From assembly GCF_003201875.1 (NCBI RefSeq), contig NZ_QJKD01000008.1:124001-188000 (forward strand): a stretch of 64,000 nucleotides of DNA. The letters run 5' to 3'. Each line of letters begins with the position of its first letter. Within the stretch, counting starts at the first letter, position 1. Position numbers and translations under genes: made by a program. The stretch comes from Hungatella effluvii. Lineage in GTDB: Bacteria > Bacillota > Clostridia > Lachnospirales > Lachnospiraceae. The notes below the pieces were generated by a model. It was not told the origin of the DNA. It worked only from the letters and a program-made list of their open reading frames with translations, and did no database searches. Positions 46,696-54,679 of this stretch are shown in pieces.

Positions 46696-46714
46696 AACCC
46701 TCCTTTCCCAAAAC

Positions 46715-46869
46715 AAAAAAAGACACCTAAACGTCATCAAACATTTAAGTGTCTTTCTTACAGTCCCTGCACAGGACTTCTTATTAAGGCAATCGCCAAT
46801 TCTTTACCTTCCGAATCAGTCCGGAACAAACTATGAAACATTCTTCAAAAGAACGTTAAATCAATATCA
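46715..46869 (-). ncRNA. Structured leader or small RNA, copy 2 (ends in terminator 46718-46756)
   Basis: From a start near 46868: H1 46837-46857 (AACGTTCT / AGAATGTT), TTTGTTCCGG opening H2 46809-46826 (TTCCG / CGGAA), H3 46788-46797 (GGCGATTGCC), H4 46762-46778 (AGTCC / GGACT), then a terminator (AAGACAC...GTGTCTT). Gaps between elements (10, 11, 9 and 5 bases) track those of copy 1 at 3437-3600. Downstream genes are 46695-46547 and 46550-46308. Confidence 0.6.
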
Positions 46870-46874
46870 CCTCC

Positions 46875-46925
46875 AGATTATCACAATATATAGTTCATGT
46901 CAACTACGCCGATAACTATATACAG
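46875..46925 (-). promoter_or_regulatory. Promoter with paired operators, copy 2
   Basis: -35 TTGACA (46898-46903), spacer 17, -10 TAATCT (46875-46880). CTATATATTG lies in the spacer (46884-46893, minus reading) and CTGTATATAG lies upstream (46916-46925), touching the stop codon of the preceding gene. Same arrangement as at 3606-3654. Confidence 0.65.
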
Positions 46926-47111
46926 TCATTTTGTGAACTTATATACGCAGCGAATCATAGTATGTACCTGCTCATAATAGAGGTCCTCATCAAATCTGCC
47001 GCAGATCATGGAATAATTAATCAGTAACGGACGATACATTTCTATGAGTTTCATTAATGCTTCTTTATCGCCCATCTTAGCAAGTTCCAGTAAACCTTCA
47101 AATTCAACCAT
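46926..47111 (-). CDS. Orf8-like helix-turn-helix protein of conjugative elements
   Basis: 61 residues. LLELAKMGDKEALMKLIEMYRPLLINYS, then GRFDEDLYYEQVHTMIRCVYKF, which is the layout of the small proteins paired with the sigma-like factor in Tn916-type elements (Orf8). It overlaps the sigma-like gene by 8 bases with GGGAG 7 bases upstream. Likely a sigma-region-2-like partner. Confidence 0.75.
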   Translation of the reverse strand: MVEFEGLLELAKMGDKEALMKLIEMYRPLLINYSMICGRFDEDLYYEQVHTMIRCVYKFTK

Positions 47112-47541
47112 GCTGCATCTCCCTTCTCAGCTTTTTCAACGTATTGTAATAAGTATCAACCACCTTTTTTACCGGAATATGGAGCCGCCCCGCGATCTCC
47201 TCAAAACTCATTCCGTTAATAATACGCCAGAAAATCATACGCTTCCTTTCATCACTCAGGTTCGTAAGCGCAGCCAGTAACCGTTCATTCTCAATCAAAT
47301 TGAGAAGCTGCCTCACATCCCCAAAGTCTTCGCATAGTCTGCCGACCTGTTCCTCTAAATGCTGATAATAGTCTCCCATGCGGGACTCTGCTTCCATATA
47401 GGCGGAATCCTCAATCGGAATCTCCCGTTCCTGAATTCTGACATGCCTTTTGATATATTTAATTTTCGTATTCCTCACTGCTGTTTTGAGATATGCTCCA
47501 AACGAATCCTGCGTAGAAAACTCTTTATTTTTGCCTTCCAT
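47104..47541 (-). CDS. Sigma-70-like (region 4) factor, Tn916 Orf7-like
   Basis: 145 residues; GGAGG 7 bases before the ATG. The C-terminus is a region-4 helix-turn-helix (LSDERKRMIFWRIINGMSFE, then HIPVKKVVDTYYNTLKKLRR). The N-terminus (SFGAYLKTAVRNTKIKYIKR) is the core-binding part. Together with the Orf8-like gene it probably directs transcription of element operons. Confidence 0.8.
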   Translation of the reverse strand: MEGKNKEFSTQDSFGAYLKTAVRNTKIKYIKRHVRIQEREIPIEDSAYMEAESRMGDYYQHLEEQVGRLCEDFGDVRQLLNLIENERLLAALTNLSDERKRMIFWRIINGMSFEEIAGRLHIPVKKVVDTYYNTLKKLRREMQHG

Positions 47542-47644
47542 TTAATTTCCTCCATCTCGATTTTTCATCTGAAAATGGAGGTTTCCGGCGGCGACCGGCA
47601 GTGCGGTAATGGACCATTCGCCGCATAATATAACAAAATTCGAC

Positions 47645-47682
47645 AAAAAAAGACCGCTGGATATATAATCCAACGGCTGTCT
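47645..47682 (-). terminator. Leader hairpin before the sigma-like gene
   Basis: Minus strand: AGACAGCCGTTGGA, ATATA-type loop, TCCAGCGGTCT, then TTTTTTT, about 105 bases before the start codon. The region upstream contains no minus-strand gene to terminate, which favours an attenuator role. Confidence 0.65.
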
Positions 47683-47741
47683 GAATAATTATGAACGATT
47701 ATTTCATATACTAATACGGTTAATGGTTCATGTAGCACCGC

Positions 47742-48012
47742 ATAAATATAGTATGATTGTTTCTTCCTTTTTTTAACATCACTACGCTATTTTGCGTATT
47801 TTTTAATTTTTCTCTTTCATTTCCCATGCTGCCCCAATTCTGCAGCCATAAAAAACACGCCAAAGCGCCAGAATAGGCTGCATTTTTTTATTAGCAGCTA
47901 TTCCTGGTTTTGGCGTGCTTTGTGAACTATTATTTCACTTTTAATTGAGGGGTATAGCTCGTTTTCATTTTCATCCAATAAATATAGTATTAATCAAAGT
48001 GAACTATTACTC
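47742..48012. promoter_or_regulatory. Divergent control region with two kinds of repeats
   Basis: ATAAATATAGTAT occurs at 47742-47754 and 47978-47990; GTGAACTATTA occurs at 47922-47932 and 47999-48009, 77 bp apart. Both lie between the sigma-like gene and the divergent XRE gene and are candidate sites for that regulator. Confidence 0.5.
47850..47917 (-). terminator. Large hairpin with U tract, minus strand
   Basis: CACGCCAAAACCAGGAATAG and its partner form a stem of over 20 bp with small bulges, then TTTTTT on the minus strand. No minus-strand gene ends nearby, so it may end a short RNA starting near 48000 or act in the sigma-gene leader. Confidence 0.6.
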
Positions 48013-48029
48013 GTTACCGGAGGTGAACT

Positions 48030-48344
48030 ATGGAGAGTTTTCTTGTACAACTTGGTTCCATTATTAAACAGGCAAGAATTGAAGAAGGGTTGACACAGGC
48101 ACAACTGGCAGAAAAGGCTGATATAAGCACCCGTTATTTAATGGACATCGAAAATAAAAACGATATTCCCAGCCTAAAAGTTTTTATTGCTTTGATTCGG
48201 GCCTTACGGCTTTCTTTAGACCCGCTTCTGTATCCCGGCACGGAAGGCACTGAAAAACTGTACCGGCTTCTGTCACAGTGCAATGATAAGCAGATTGCTG
48301 TCATTACAGCCATGACCCAAACCATGCTGGGTGTGGATTTCTAA
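48030..48344 (+). CDS. XRE-family regulator
   Basis: 104 residues; GGAGGTGAACT before the ATG. Typical HTH: IIKQARIEEGLTQAQLAEKA, then STRYLMDIENKNDIPS. The C-terminal 40 residues may dimerise. It is the only plus-strand gene in the right half of the element, divergent from the sigma-like gene, and is a good candidate for its master repressor. Confidence 0.9.
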   Translation: MESFLVQLGSIIKQARIEEGLTQAQLAEKADISTRYLMDIENKNDIPSLKVFIALIRALRLSLDPLLYPGTEGTEKLYRLLSQCNDKQIAVITAMTQTMLGVDF

Positions 48345-48415
48345 TACCTTTATTATATCAAAAGCCATATTACAAATTCTGACTTTTCTCATGCGTTTTT
48401 CATGTTTTTTTGTCA

Positions 48416-48460
48416 AAAATCCGGACAAATGACTCTGAAATCAAATGCCCGGATTTATTT
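48416..48460. terminator. Shared terminator between convergent genes
   Basis: AAATCCGG and CCGGATTT with A/T-rich sides, placed between the XRE gene (plus) and the zinc-ribbon gene (minus). Confidence 0.6.
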
Positions 48461-48491
48461 CACCAATAAAACTTTTTTCGCACAATCTCTT

Positions 48492-48887
48492 TCAGGCAAT
48501 ACCGTCTATGACTTCCTCCTCAATCCGCCTGAACACCGCATCAATTTCATGGTCCTTCACGTCCCATTTCTCCGCTTCATTAAATTCAACCATATCCTCT
48601 GTTCCCCATAAATCCTTGTGAACAATATAACCGCAAGACGGGCAAAAATTACTGTCTTCCGGAATGACCGCCTCACAAAGCGGACATCTCCTGTCCGGCC
48701 GGTAATTTACAAATATCTTCGAGATTGTTTTAAGCTGCAGCGCCGTCTGGATCATAAGCAGGATAACCACAGGACATTTCTTTTTCTGCCAAAACCAGAA
48801 TCCAGCCATTACCGGCAGACAAATCAAATTTAATATTCCACAGTGCATTGCTTCATCATAAATAACATCTATATTTCTCTTATTCAT
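48492..48887 (-). CDS. Membrane protein with zinc ribbon
   Basis: 131 residues from the ATG at 48887 (GGAGG 6 bases upstream; TGATG overlap with the signal peptidase stop). Two membrane segments near residues 15-55, then a cytosolic zinc ribbon (CPLCEAVIPEDSNFCPSCG). Last gene of the ParM/ParR/signal peptidase operon. Role unknown. Confidence 0.65.
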   Translation of the reverse strand: MNKRNIDVIYDEAMHCGILNLICLPVMAGFWFWQKKKCPVVILLMIQTALQLKTISKIFVNYRPDRRCPLCEAVIPEDSNFCPSCGYIVHKDLWGTEDMVEFNEAEKWDVKDHEIDAVFRRIEEEVIDGIA

Positions 48888-49372
48888 CACTTACCTCCGA
48901 ATTTGTTTTCCGGGTACATTACGGTTCCCATCACTTCCTGCATTGGAATAAAACCAACCATTCTTGAGTCCCTTGAGTGATTCCGGTTATCCCCCAAAAC
49001 ATATACGCTCTCAGGCGGCACAACCCAGTCCCCATTCTCATGCTCATACGGTTCTTTTATATATTCCTCCACTAAAACTTCTCCATTTACCCATATCTCC
49101 CCATCAGATACGAAAACGGTATCCCCCTCCACCGCGATGACCCTCTTAATGATACGCTTATGAAGCACTTTGGAATCAATAACCACAACATCACCGCGCT
49201 GTGGCAAGGTTCCCATTCTCACAACTACAATATCCCCCTGGGACAGTGCCGGTTCCATGGAACTTCCGCTCACTGCCGCCAGCCGGTAATAATTACTGAT
49301 CCACAGGGCTGCCAATACGGCCAGCCCTATATTCATAACTACCATATATCTCCGCTTTGTTCTGATAAACAA
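48887..49372 (-). CDS. lepB: Type I signal peptidase
   Basis: 161 residues from a TTG at 49372. One N-terminal membrane helix, then SGSSMEPAL with the catalytic Ser38, and KRIIKRVIAVEGD with the general-base Lys76, plus the late box GDNRNHSRDSR. Typical Gram-positive length. It probably processes the exported proteins of the element (pilin, adhesins). Confidence 0.92.
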   Translation of the reverse strand: MFIRTKRRYMVVMNIGLAVLAALWISNYYRLAAVSGSSMEPALSQGDIVVVRMGTLPQRGDVVVIDSKVLHKRIIKRVIAVEGDTVFVSDGEIWVNGEVLVEEYIKEPYEHENGDWVVPPESVYVLGDNRNHSRDSRMVGFIPMQEVMGTVMYPENKFGGK

Positions 49373-49377
49373 CCACC

Positions 49378-49707
49378 CTACTTTCTGCGGAACATATGAT
49401 TGGTATTTTTCAGAAGTGCGATTTCTTCCTCAGCCATCTTATATTCCTCTTCTAATTCATTATCTGGTACAGAACTGTTTTCTTTCTTTATATCCCTTTT
49501 TGCCTTTTCCTCTTTTGTGATACCTCCCGGCCGTTCCTCATGATCTGAATCCGAAGCTGGAATTTCCTCATTATACGCCAGCACTGCCCTCGCAACATAC
49601 CTGGCAATCTTCCTCCCCTGGGAGTTCAGTATTTGGGCAGCCAGCCGGTGCCGGTCATCGTCCGGATCAAACCGGATTGTAAATCTGTACTCATCTTTTT
49701 TTCCCAT
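49378..49707 (-). CDS. ParR-like adaptor, ribbon-helix-helix type
   Basis: 109 residues from the ATG at 49707 (GGGAGG 6 bases upstream). The N-terminus YRFTIRFDPDDDRHRLAAQI ... SQGRKIARYVARAVLAYNE fits a ribbon-helix-helix; the rest is charged and flexible and ends in a helix that in ParR contacts the filament. Its place right after the actin-like gene supports the call. Confidence 0.7.
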   Translation of the reverse strand: MGKKDEYRFTIRFDPDDDRHRLAAQILNSQGRKIARYVARAVLAYNEEIPASDSDHEERPGGITKEEKAKRDIKKENSSVPDNELEEEYKMAEEEIALLKNTNHMFRRK

Positions 49708-49722
49708 CACTGCCCTCCCAGA

Positions 49723-50670
49723 CTAAGACGCGCGGTCCGCCAGATACAGTTTCTTATACCCCTTTGCATTTGCCAGTGAATCATAGATGATATGATACTC
49801 ACCGCGATACCGAATCCACACCTCTTTTATTACCTCCGCTAAAAGCATGGAACCTCCGCCCACAAAAATGGTTGTGATGGAATTAAAGTCAATTCCGATT
49901 TCCCGGAAAATCCCCAGGGTATTGACCACATATTCGTAAACCACGCTTCTAATTAAATCTTTTATCTCCGCTGACAGCAAGGAATTTTTCTCCCCGATTA
50001 CCAGGTCTATATCCGAGTCCTCCAAAAGAATATCAAGTTGTTTTCTCACCCGGTTCCGTATCTCATTGTACAGCGGTATAACCCCTTTTTCCAAAGAGTC
50101 AAATATCTCTGTATCCGGCTCCCCATAACGGAGCAGCAAATAATCCAGTGTAAATCCGCCAATGTCAACAATCAGTACCTTTGCCAACTGCCTCAGCTTC
50201 ATATCCTTAGAATACATGACGGCCGCCGCATATGCCTGGATATACGATACAACATCCCGATAACAGATCAGATACTCTCTGCCGCCATACCGGAAAGAGA
50301 CCGGTTCTTCGTCTCTCCTGAAATAGTTTTCAAATTTCTCATATAACCCCGAAAAATCAGCCGGCGGAAGCCCCACAAGAAGTTCCACGCCAACCGGACG
50401 GTTCGGCACCGGGCGGTAAATTCCCCGGTTCAGCCGGTCCTCCAGCTCCCTTGCCACCCCCATGAGTGTCAGAATATAATACCGCTCGTCAAACGTCTTA
50501 TCCTTCATGTACGCAATCCGCCTGTTGGACGGAGTATAGAATTTCCCCTTATACTCCAGGACTTTTGTATCCATTTTGGGAGGCATGATCTCCATTTCAT
50601 TTAACCCGGACTGAAATGCAAAATGCTCCGTCTTGATTTGCTTATTGCCTGTATCCACCGATATAACCAT
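49723..50670 (-). CDS. parM: ParM/StbA-like actin-family protein
   Basis: 315 residues from the ATG at 50670 (AGAGGAGA upstream). Actin-fold phosphate loops: MVISVDTGNKQIKTE (phosphate 1), VLIVDIGGFTLDYLLL (phosphate 2), and TTIFVGGGSMLLAEVI (adenosine motif). With the ParR-like protein downstream it should form a DNA-segregating filament. This is expected of low-copy plasmids and of elements with a replicating circular form. Confidence 0.88.
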   Translation of the reverse strand: MVISVDTGNKQIKTEHFAFQSGLNEMEIMPPKMDTKVLEYKGKFYTPSNRRIAYMKDKTFDERYYILTLMGVARELEDRLNRGIYRPVPNRPVGVELLVGLPPADFSGLYEKFENYFRRDEEPVSFRYGGREYLICYRDVVSYIQAYAAAVMYSKDMKLRQLAKVLIVDIGGFTLDYLLLRYGEPDTEIFDSLEKGVIPLYNEIRNRVRKQLDILLEDSDIDLVIGEKNSLLSAEIKDLIRSVVYEYVVNTLGIFREIGIDFNSITTIFVGGGSMLLAEVIKEVWIRYRGEYHIIYDSLANAKGYKKLYLADRAS

Positions 50671-50709
50671 ATAAGTTCTCCTCTCTTTCATTCCTCTCGT
50701 TTTCCTTAA

Positions 50710-50724
50710 ACGTATACAATACGT
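50710..50724. promoter_or_regulatory. Inverted repeat upstream of parM
   Basis: ACGTAT-ACA-ATACGT, a perfect 6-bp inverted repeat 40 bases before the parM start; a candidate ParR operator or centromere unit. Confidence 0.45.
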
Positions 50725-50790
50725 CCGGTTACAACTCTACTTTAATAAATCCGCCGGCTCTGTGTGAACCGTATTTTTAAAATAAATAAA

Positions 50791-51354
50791 TTATTTTTCA
50801 TCTTCTGTCCATGCCTCCTGAAAATGCTGAAGAAGCTCCCTGCTCTCGTCCTCATAGCCCCATAAAATGCCGCGTAAGGCCTTCAGCGCCTCGTTACGCC
50901 ATCTGAAATAAGTCGCCCGGTTAATTCTCGGTATCTTAGGGAAATGTGGCTCTAAGTTATCTAAAATCTCTGAAACGTTCTCCGGCTTATAGGCCGATAA
51001 ATAAGTATAGTAAATAACCCAGTAGAATTTCTCCCCCTGGGGATGATAGCGCCTCATCAGTTCCACCGACTCGTCAATCAGGCGCAGGAACTTATTGGAG
51101 CTGCTGATTACTTCCACCCGCCCCCGGATATTAGCCGCGTCCTCATTCAGATCCATACCGGCTTCATATATCTGGTTTAGAAATTCGTCAACGTCGGAAC
51201 CATATTCAGCCTGGAATCTTCTCTTTACCTGCCCGATTTTGACCTGCATCCGCCAGTTGACAGAGCGGTAGATTTTCAGCAGTGTGATAATGTCGTGATA
51301 TGCCTCGTTGTCCTTACCTGTATCTTTCTTTGTAATAACTCCTGATTTTCCCAT
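50791..51354 (-). CDS. RinA/ArpU-like transcriptional regulator
   Basis: 187 residues from the ATG at 51354 (GGAGG 5 bases upstream). The C-terminal part (FYWVIYYTYLSAYKPENVSE, then PRINRATYFRWRNEALKALR) has the pattern of phage late-gene activators of the RinA/ArpU type, a sigma-region-4-like HTH. First gene of the element on its right side; three phased repeats lie upstream and may be its own sites. Confidence 0.6.
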   Translation of the reverse strand: MGKSGVITKKDTGKDNEAYHDIITLLKIYRSVNWRMQVKIGQVKRRFQAEYGSDVDEFLNQIYEAGMDLNEDAANIRGRVEVISSSNKFLRLIDESVELMRRYHPQGEKFYWVIYYTYLSAYKPENVSEILDNLEPHFPKIPRINRATYFRWRNEALKALRGILWGYEDESRELLQHFQEAWTEDEK

Positions 51355-51408
51355 GATTGCCTCCACTCATATATTGAATTGAAAATCCCCTCGTTCATGA
51401 GAATAAAA

Positions 51409-51450
51409 TTAAAAAAGGCATTATAAGCCGGTTTGACTTATAACACCTTT
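51409..51450 (-). terminator. Terminator-type hairpin upstream of the RinA-like gene
   Basis: Minus strand: AAAGGTGTTATAAG, loop, CTTATAATGCCTTT followed by T's. It lies between metA and the first element gene, so it may end the ligA-metA transcript or attenuate the element operon. Confidence 0.75.
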
Positions 51451-51492
51451 AGTACGCATTTTTCTTTATTAATAGTAACAATTTTCCTGTTT

Positions 51493-51544
51493 TGATCTAC
51501 GCCATTTTGCTTCTTGATTTACGCCATTTTTACGCCATTTTTTT
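51493..51544. repeat. Three phased TACGCCATTTT direct repeats near the right junction
   Basis: TACGCCA begins at 51498, 51520 and 51531, so spacing is 22 and 11 bp, which puts all copies on one face of the helix. The first two extend to TGATYTACGCCATTTT. They could be arm-type sites of a recombinase or operator sites. Confidence 0.7.
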
Positions 51545-51628
51545 AATAAATTGCGGTATTTTACGATAAATTATGATACCTTCATGATTTTTCCTAAAAC
51601 GCTGGAATCCCTGTAAAATCAAGCATTT

Positions 51629-52546
51629 TCAGGCTTCTTCATCCCACTGGTAAGGAGTAGTCTGATATACGTAGAAATTCAGCCAGTTGGCATACAGCGT
51701 GTTCGCCGCATTCCTCCAGGAGAGCACCGGTACTGCGAAGGGATCGTTATCCTCATAGTAATTGCATGGGAGTTCCGGATTGAGTCCCTTTGTTAAATCC
51801 CTGTGATACTCATTATTCAAAGTCATGCGGTCGTACTCCGGATGGCCCTGGACAAACACCTGGCTTCCGTCGCGCTTCATCACCAGATAGACGCCCGCCT
51901 CCTCTGACACTGCAAGAATTACCAGATCAGACACCTTCTCAATGTCCTTTCTGCGCACCTCTGTATAGCGGGAATGCGGAGCCATGATAAAATCGTCCAT
52001 ACTGCGCACCAGCGGCACCTTGCGGTCCAGAACCTTATGGCGGTAAATGCCGGAAAGCTTCTTTTCCCGTTTGTATTTCGGTATCCCGTAATGGTAGTAG
52101 AGTCCGGCCTGGGCTCCCCAGCAGATATGTAAGGTGCTTGTCACATGACTCTTGCCCCATTCCATAATCGTCTGAAGCTCTTCCCAGTAATTGACCTCCT
52201 CATACTCTAAGTTCTCCACAGGCGCGCCGGTGATGATCATACCGTCAAACTTCTTATTCTTAATCTCGTCAAAGTAAACATAAAACTTGTTCAAATGGCT
52301 GGCCGACGTATTTTTCGACGTATGGGTGGCCAGCATCAGAAACGTGCAGTCCACCTGAAGAGGCGTATTGGAGAGCGCCCGCAGAAGCTGCGTCTCCGTG
52401 TCCTCCTTCACCGGCATCAGATTTAAAATAAGAATCTCCAGAGGGCGGATGTCCTGGCTCATCGCCCGGTCCTCCGCCATGATGAAGATATTCTCTTTTT
52501 CCAGTATCGCCTTCGCAGGCAGATCTTTTTGTACTTTAATTGGCAT
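51629..52546 (-). CDS. metAA: Homoserine O-acetyltransferase (MetA type)
   Basis: 305 residues. Class I glutamine-amidotransferase-like fold with nucleophile Cys142 (HICWGAQAGL), His235 and Glu237 (GHPEYD). Residue 111 is Glu (GAPVE); in characterised MetA enzymes Glu here selects acetyl-CoA and Gly selects succinyl-CoA, so acetylation of homoserine in methionine synthesis is expected. It starts 3 bases after ligA, with GGGGGAG inside the ligA end. First intact chromosomal gene right of the element. Confidence 0.92.
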   Translation of the reverse strand: MPIKVQKDLPAKAILEKENIFIMAEDRAMSQDIRPLEILILNLMPVKEDTETQLLRALSNTPLQVDCTFLMLATHTSKNTSASHLNKFYVYFDEIKNKKFDGMIITGAPVENLEYEEVNYWEELQTIMEWGKSHVTSTLHICWGAQAGLYYHYGIPKYKREKKLSGIYRHKVLDRKVPLVRSMDDFIMAPHSRYTEVRRKDIEKVSDLVILAVSEEAGVYLVMKRDGSQVFVQGHPEYDRMTLNNEYHRDLTKGLNPELPCNYYEDNDPFAVPVLSWRNAANTLYANWLNFYVYQTTPYQWDEEA

Positions 52547-52549
52547 ATT

Positions 52550-54508
52550 TTACTCCCCCAGCATCTTTATAAACTCTTCCTCGGATATGATCGGCACGCC
52601 TAAATCCTTGGCCTTCTTATTCTTGGAAGAATTGGACGCCACGTCATTGTTGATCAGATACGTTGTCTTCGAAGTTACAGAGCCTGTGGCCTTACCTCCC
52701 CGCACTTCGATGGCCTCCTGCAGTTCCTTTCGGTTGGCAAAATGTTCCACGCTTCCGGTGATTACAAAGGTCATGCCCTCAAAGATGGCCTCCTCCGTGG
52801 ATTCCTCCTCCTGCTCAAATGTGAGTTCTGAAAGCAGGTGGTCCACAATCTCCTGATTCTTCTCATCGTCAAAGTAGCGGATCCATGCATCGGCTAAGAC
52901 TCCGCCGATTCCATCGACCTCGATCAGCTCCTCCGCTGTAGCATGACGCATGCGGTCAAAATCGAACTTAAACTTCCGGCACAGCATCTTCGCATTGGCC
53001 AGACCGATCCCGGATATCCCAAGGCCGTAAACCATCCGTGCAAGAGTCGTGTGGGACGCGGTCTCTGTCGCCCGGATTAAATTATCATAGGACTTCCGGC
53101 CGAAGCCTTCCATCTGGGTAATCGTCTCCTCATGCCGGTCAAGATGAAAAATATCTGCAAACTCCTTAATAAAACCGGCGCCGATAAATTTCTCCAGGGT
53201 CGCCTCCGAAAGGCCGTCGATGTTCAGCGCGTCGCGGCTGACAAACAAGGCGAAGCTCTTGATGCGCTTGGCCTGGCAGTCTGGATTCGTGCAGTAAAGG
53301 CTGCGGACATCGCCTACCTGGCGCACCTCCGTCTTGCCGCCGCAGACCGGACATTCCTCCGGAATCCTGATCTTTCCGCTTCTGGTCAGGTTATCGGCAA
53401 TTTGCGGGATAATCATATTGGCCTTATAAACCGTGATGGTGTCGCCCTCGCCCAGAGCCAGGGACTCCATAATGCTTAAATTGTGTACGCTGGCGCGGCT
53501 CACCGTGGTTCCCTCCAGCTCTACCGGTTCGAACACGGCGACCGGATTGATTAAACCGGTTCGTGACGGGCTCCACTCGATATATTCCAGCTTCGTCTCC
53601 CTAATCTCGTCTGCCCATTTAAATGCGATCGCATTTCTCGGGAATTTGGCGGTCCGTCCCAGAGATTCTCCGTAAGCGATGTCGTCCAGAAGAAGCACCA
53701 GGCCATCGGAAGGGATATCGTAGCCGGAAACGGCTTCAGCAAACTCTTCCACCGCCTCCGGCAGCGTCTCCGCCGTAACGGTCTTGTACTCCACCACATC
53801 GAATCCCTGTCTCTCCAGCCACTCAAACTGTTCCTGCCGGGAGTTCTTAAAATCCACACCCTCGGCCGTAACCAGAGCAAATGCCTCAAAATTCACGTTC
53901 CGCTCCGCCGTGATCTGGCTGTTCAGCTGACGGACCGAGCCGCTGCATAAGTTTCTGGGATTCTTATATTTGGCATCCACATCGTCGATGGCCTCATTAA
54001 TCCGGTTGAATTCCGAATAACGGATGACGGCCTCGCCGCGCAGCACCAGTTCTCCCTGAAAGGAGATGGTGACCGGCACGTTCGCAAACACTCTGGCGTT
54101 GCTGGTAATGACCTCGCCGATCTCTCCGTTGCCGCGGGTAACAGCCTTCTTAAGCGTTCCGCCGCTGTAAGTGAGGACAACGGTCAGTCCATCCAGCTTC
54201 CATGAGAGAATACCCGTCTGATCGCCCAGCCATTCCTGTAAATCGGCCGTGCTCTTCGTCTTGTCCAGCGACAGCATGGGACTCTCGTGGCGCTCCTTCG
54301 GAAGTTCGGAGAGCACCTCATATCCTACGTTCTGAGTTGGGCTCTTGGACAGCACAACTCCGGTCTCCTTCTCCAGTTCCACCAGCTCGTCGTACAATTT
54401 ATCGTATTCGTAGTTGCTCATGATCTCACGGCTTTCCTGATAATACGTCTTCGCCGCGGCCGTAAGAGTAGCAGCCAATTCTTTCATTCTGCTGATTTTC
54501 TCGTCCAC
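52550..54508 (-). CDS. ligA: NAD-dependent DNA ligase
   Basis: 652 residues, near the usual 670. Adenylation domain with Lys104 in the KLDG motif, OB fold, a four-Cys zinc finger (CPVCGGKTEVRQ ... YCTNPDCQAKR), helix-hairpin-helix part and a C-terminal BRCT domain (EEAIFEGMTFVITGSVEHFA). It seals nicks during replication and repair. Operon with metAA. Confidence 0.95.
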   Translation of the reverse strand: MDEKISRMKELAATLTAAAKTYYQESREIMSNYEYDKLYDELVELEKETGVVLSKSPTQNVGYEVLSELPKERHESPMLSLDKTKSTADLQEWLGDQTGILSWKLDGLTVVLTYSGGTLKKAVTRGNGEIGEVITSNARVFANVPVTISFQGELVLRGEAVIRYSEFNRINEAIDDVDAKYKNPRNLCSGSVRQLNSQITAERNVNFEAFALVTAEGVDFKNSRQEQFEWLERQGFDVVEYKTVTAETLPEAVEEFAEAVSGYDIPSDGLVLLLDDIAYGESLGRTAKFPRNAIAFKWADEIRETKLEYIEWSPSRTGLINPVAVFEPVELEGTTVSRASVHNLSIMESLALGEGDTITVYKANMIIPQIADNLTRSGKIRIPEECPVCGGKTEVRQVGDVRSLYCTNPDCQAKRIKSFALFVSRDALNIDGLSEATLEKFIGAGFIKEFADIFHLDRHEETITQMEGFGRKSYDNLIRATETASHTTLARMVYGLGISGIGLANAKMLCRKFKFDFDRMRHATAEELIEVDGIGGVLADAWIRYFDDEKNQEIVDHLLSELTFEQEEESTEEAIFEGMTFVITGSVEHFANRKELQEAIEVRGGKATGSVTSKTTYLINNDVASNSSKNKKAKDLGVPIISEEEFIKMLGE

Positions 54509-54679
54509 TTACAATCTCCTTTTCACTGCGTTCTTTCCTTATTAATGCATGATTGTTGTATTGCTGTTTATGATCGATAGTTCTGGGTTCTGGTTCCGGC
54601 CACTATATACGATTTTTTATTTGACCACTTATACCGACCACTCTTCCTTATCATACCGGAAAAAGTGCCTCTCCATGCA

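Noticed and set aside
2207..51628. Attachment-site direct repeats at the element ends
   Set aside because: I compared 2.2-3.0 kb with 51.4-51.65 kb by eye and found no convincing direct repeat; there is also no tRNA gene at either end.
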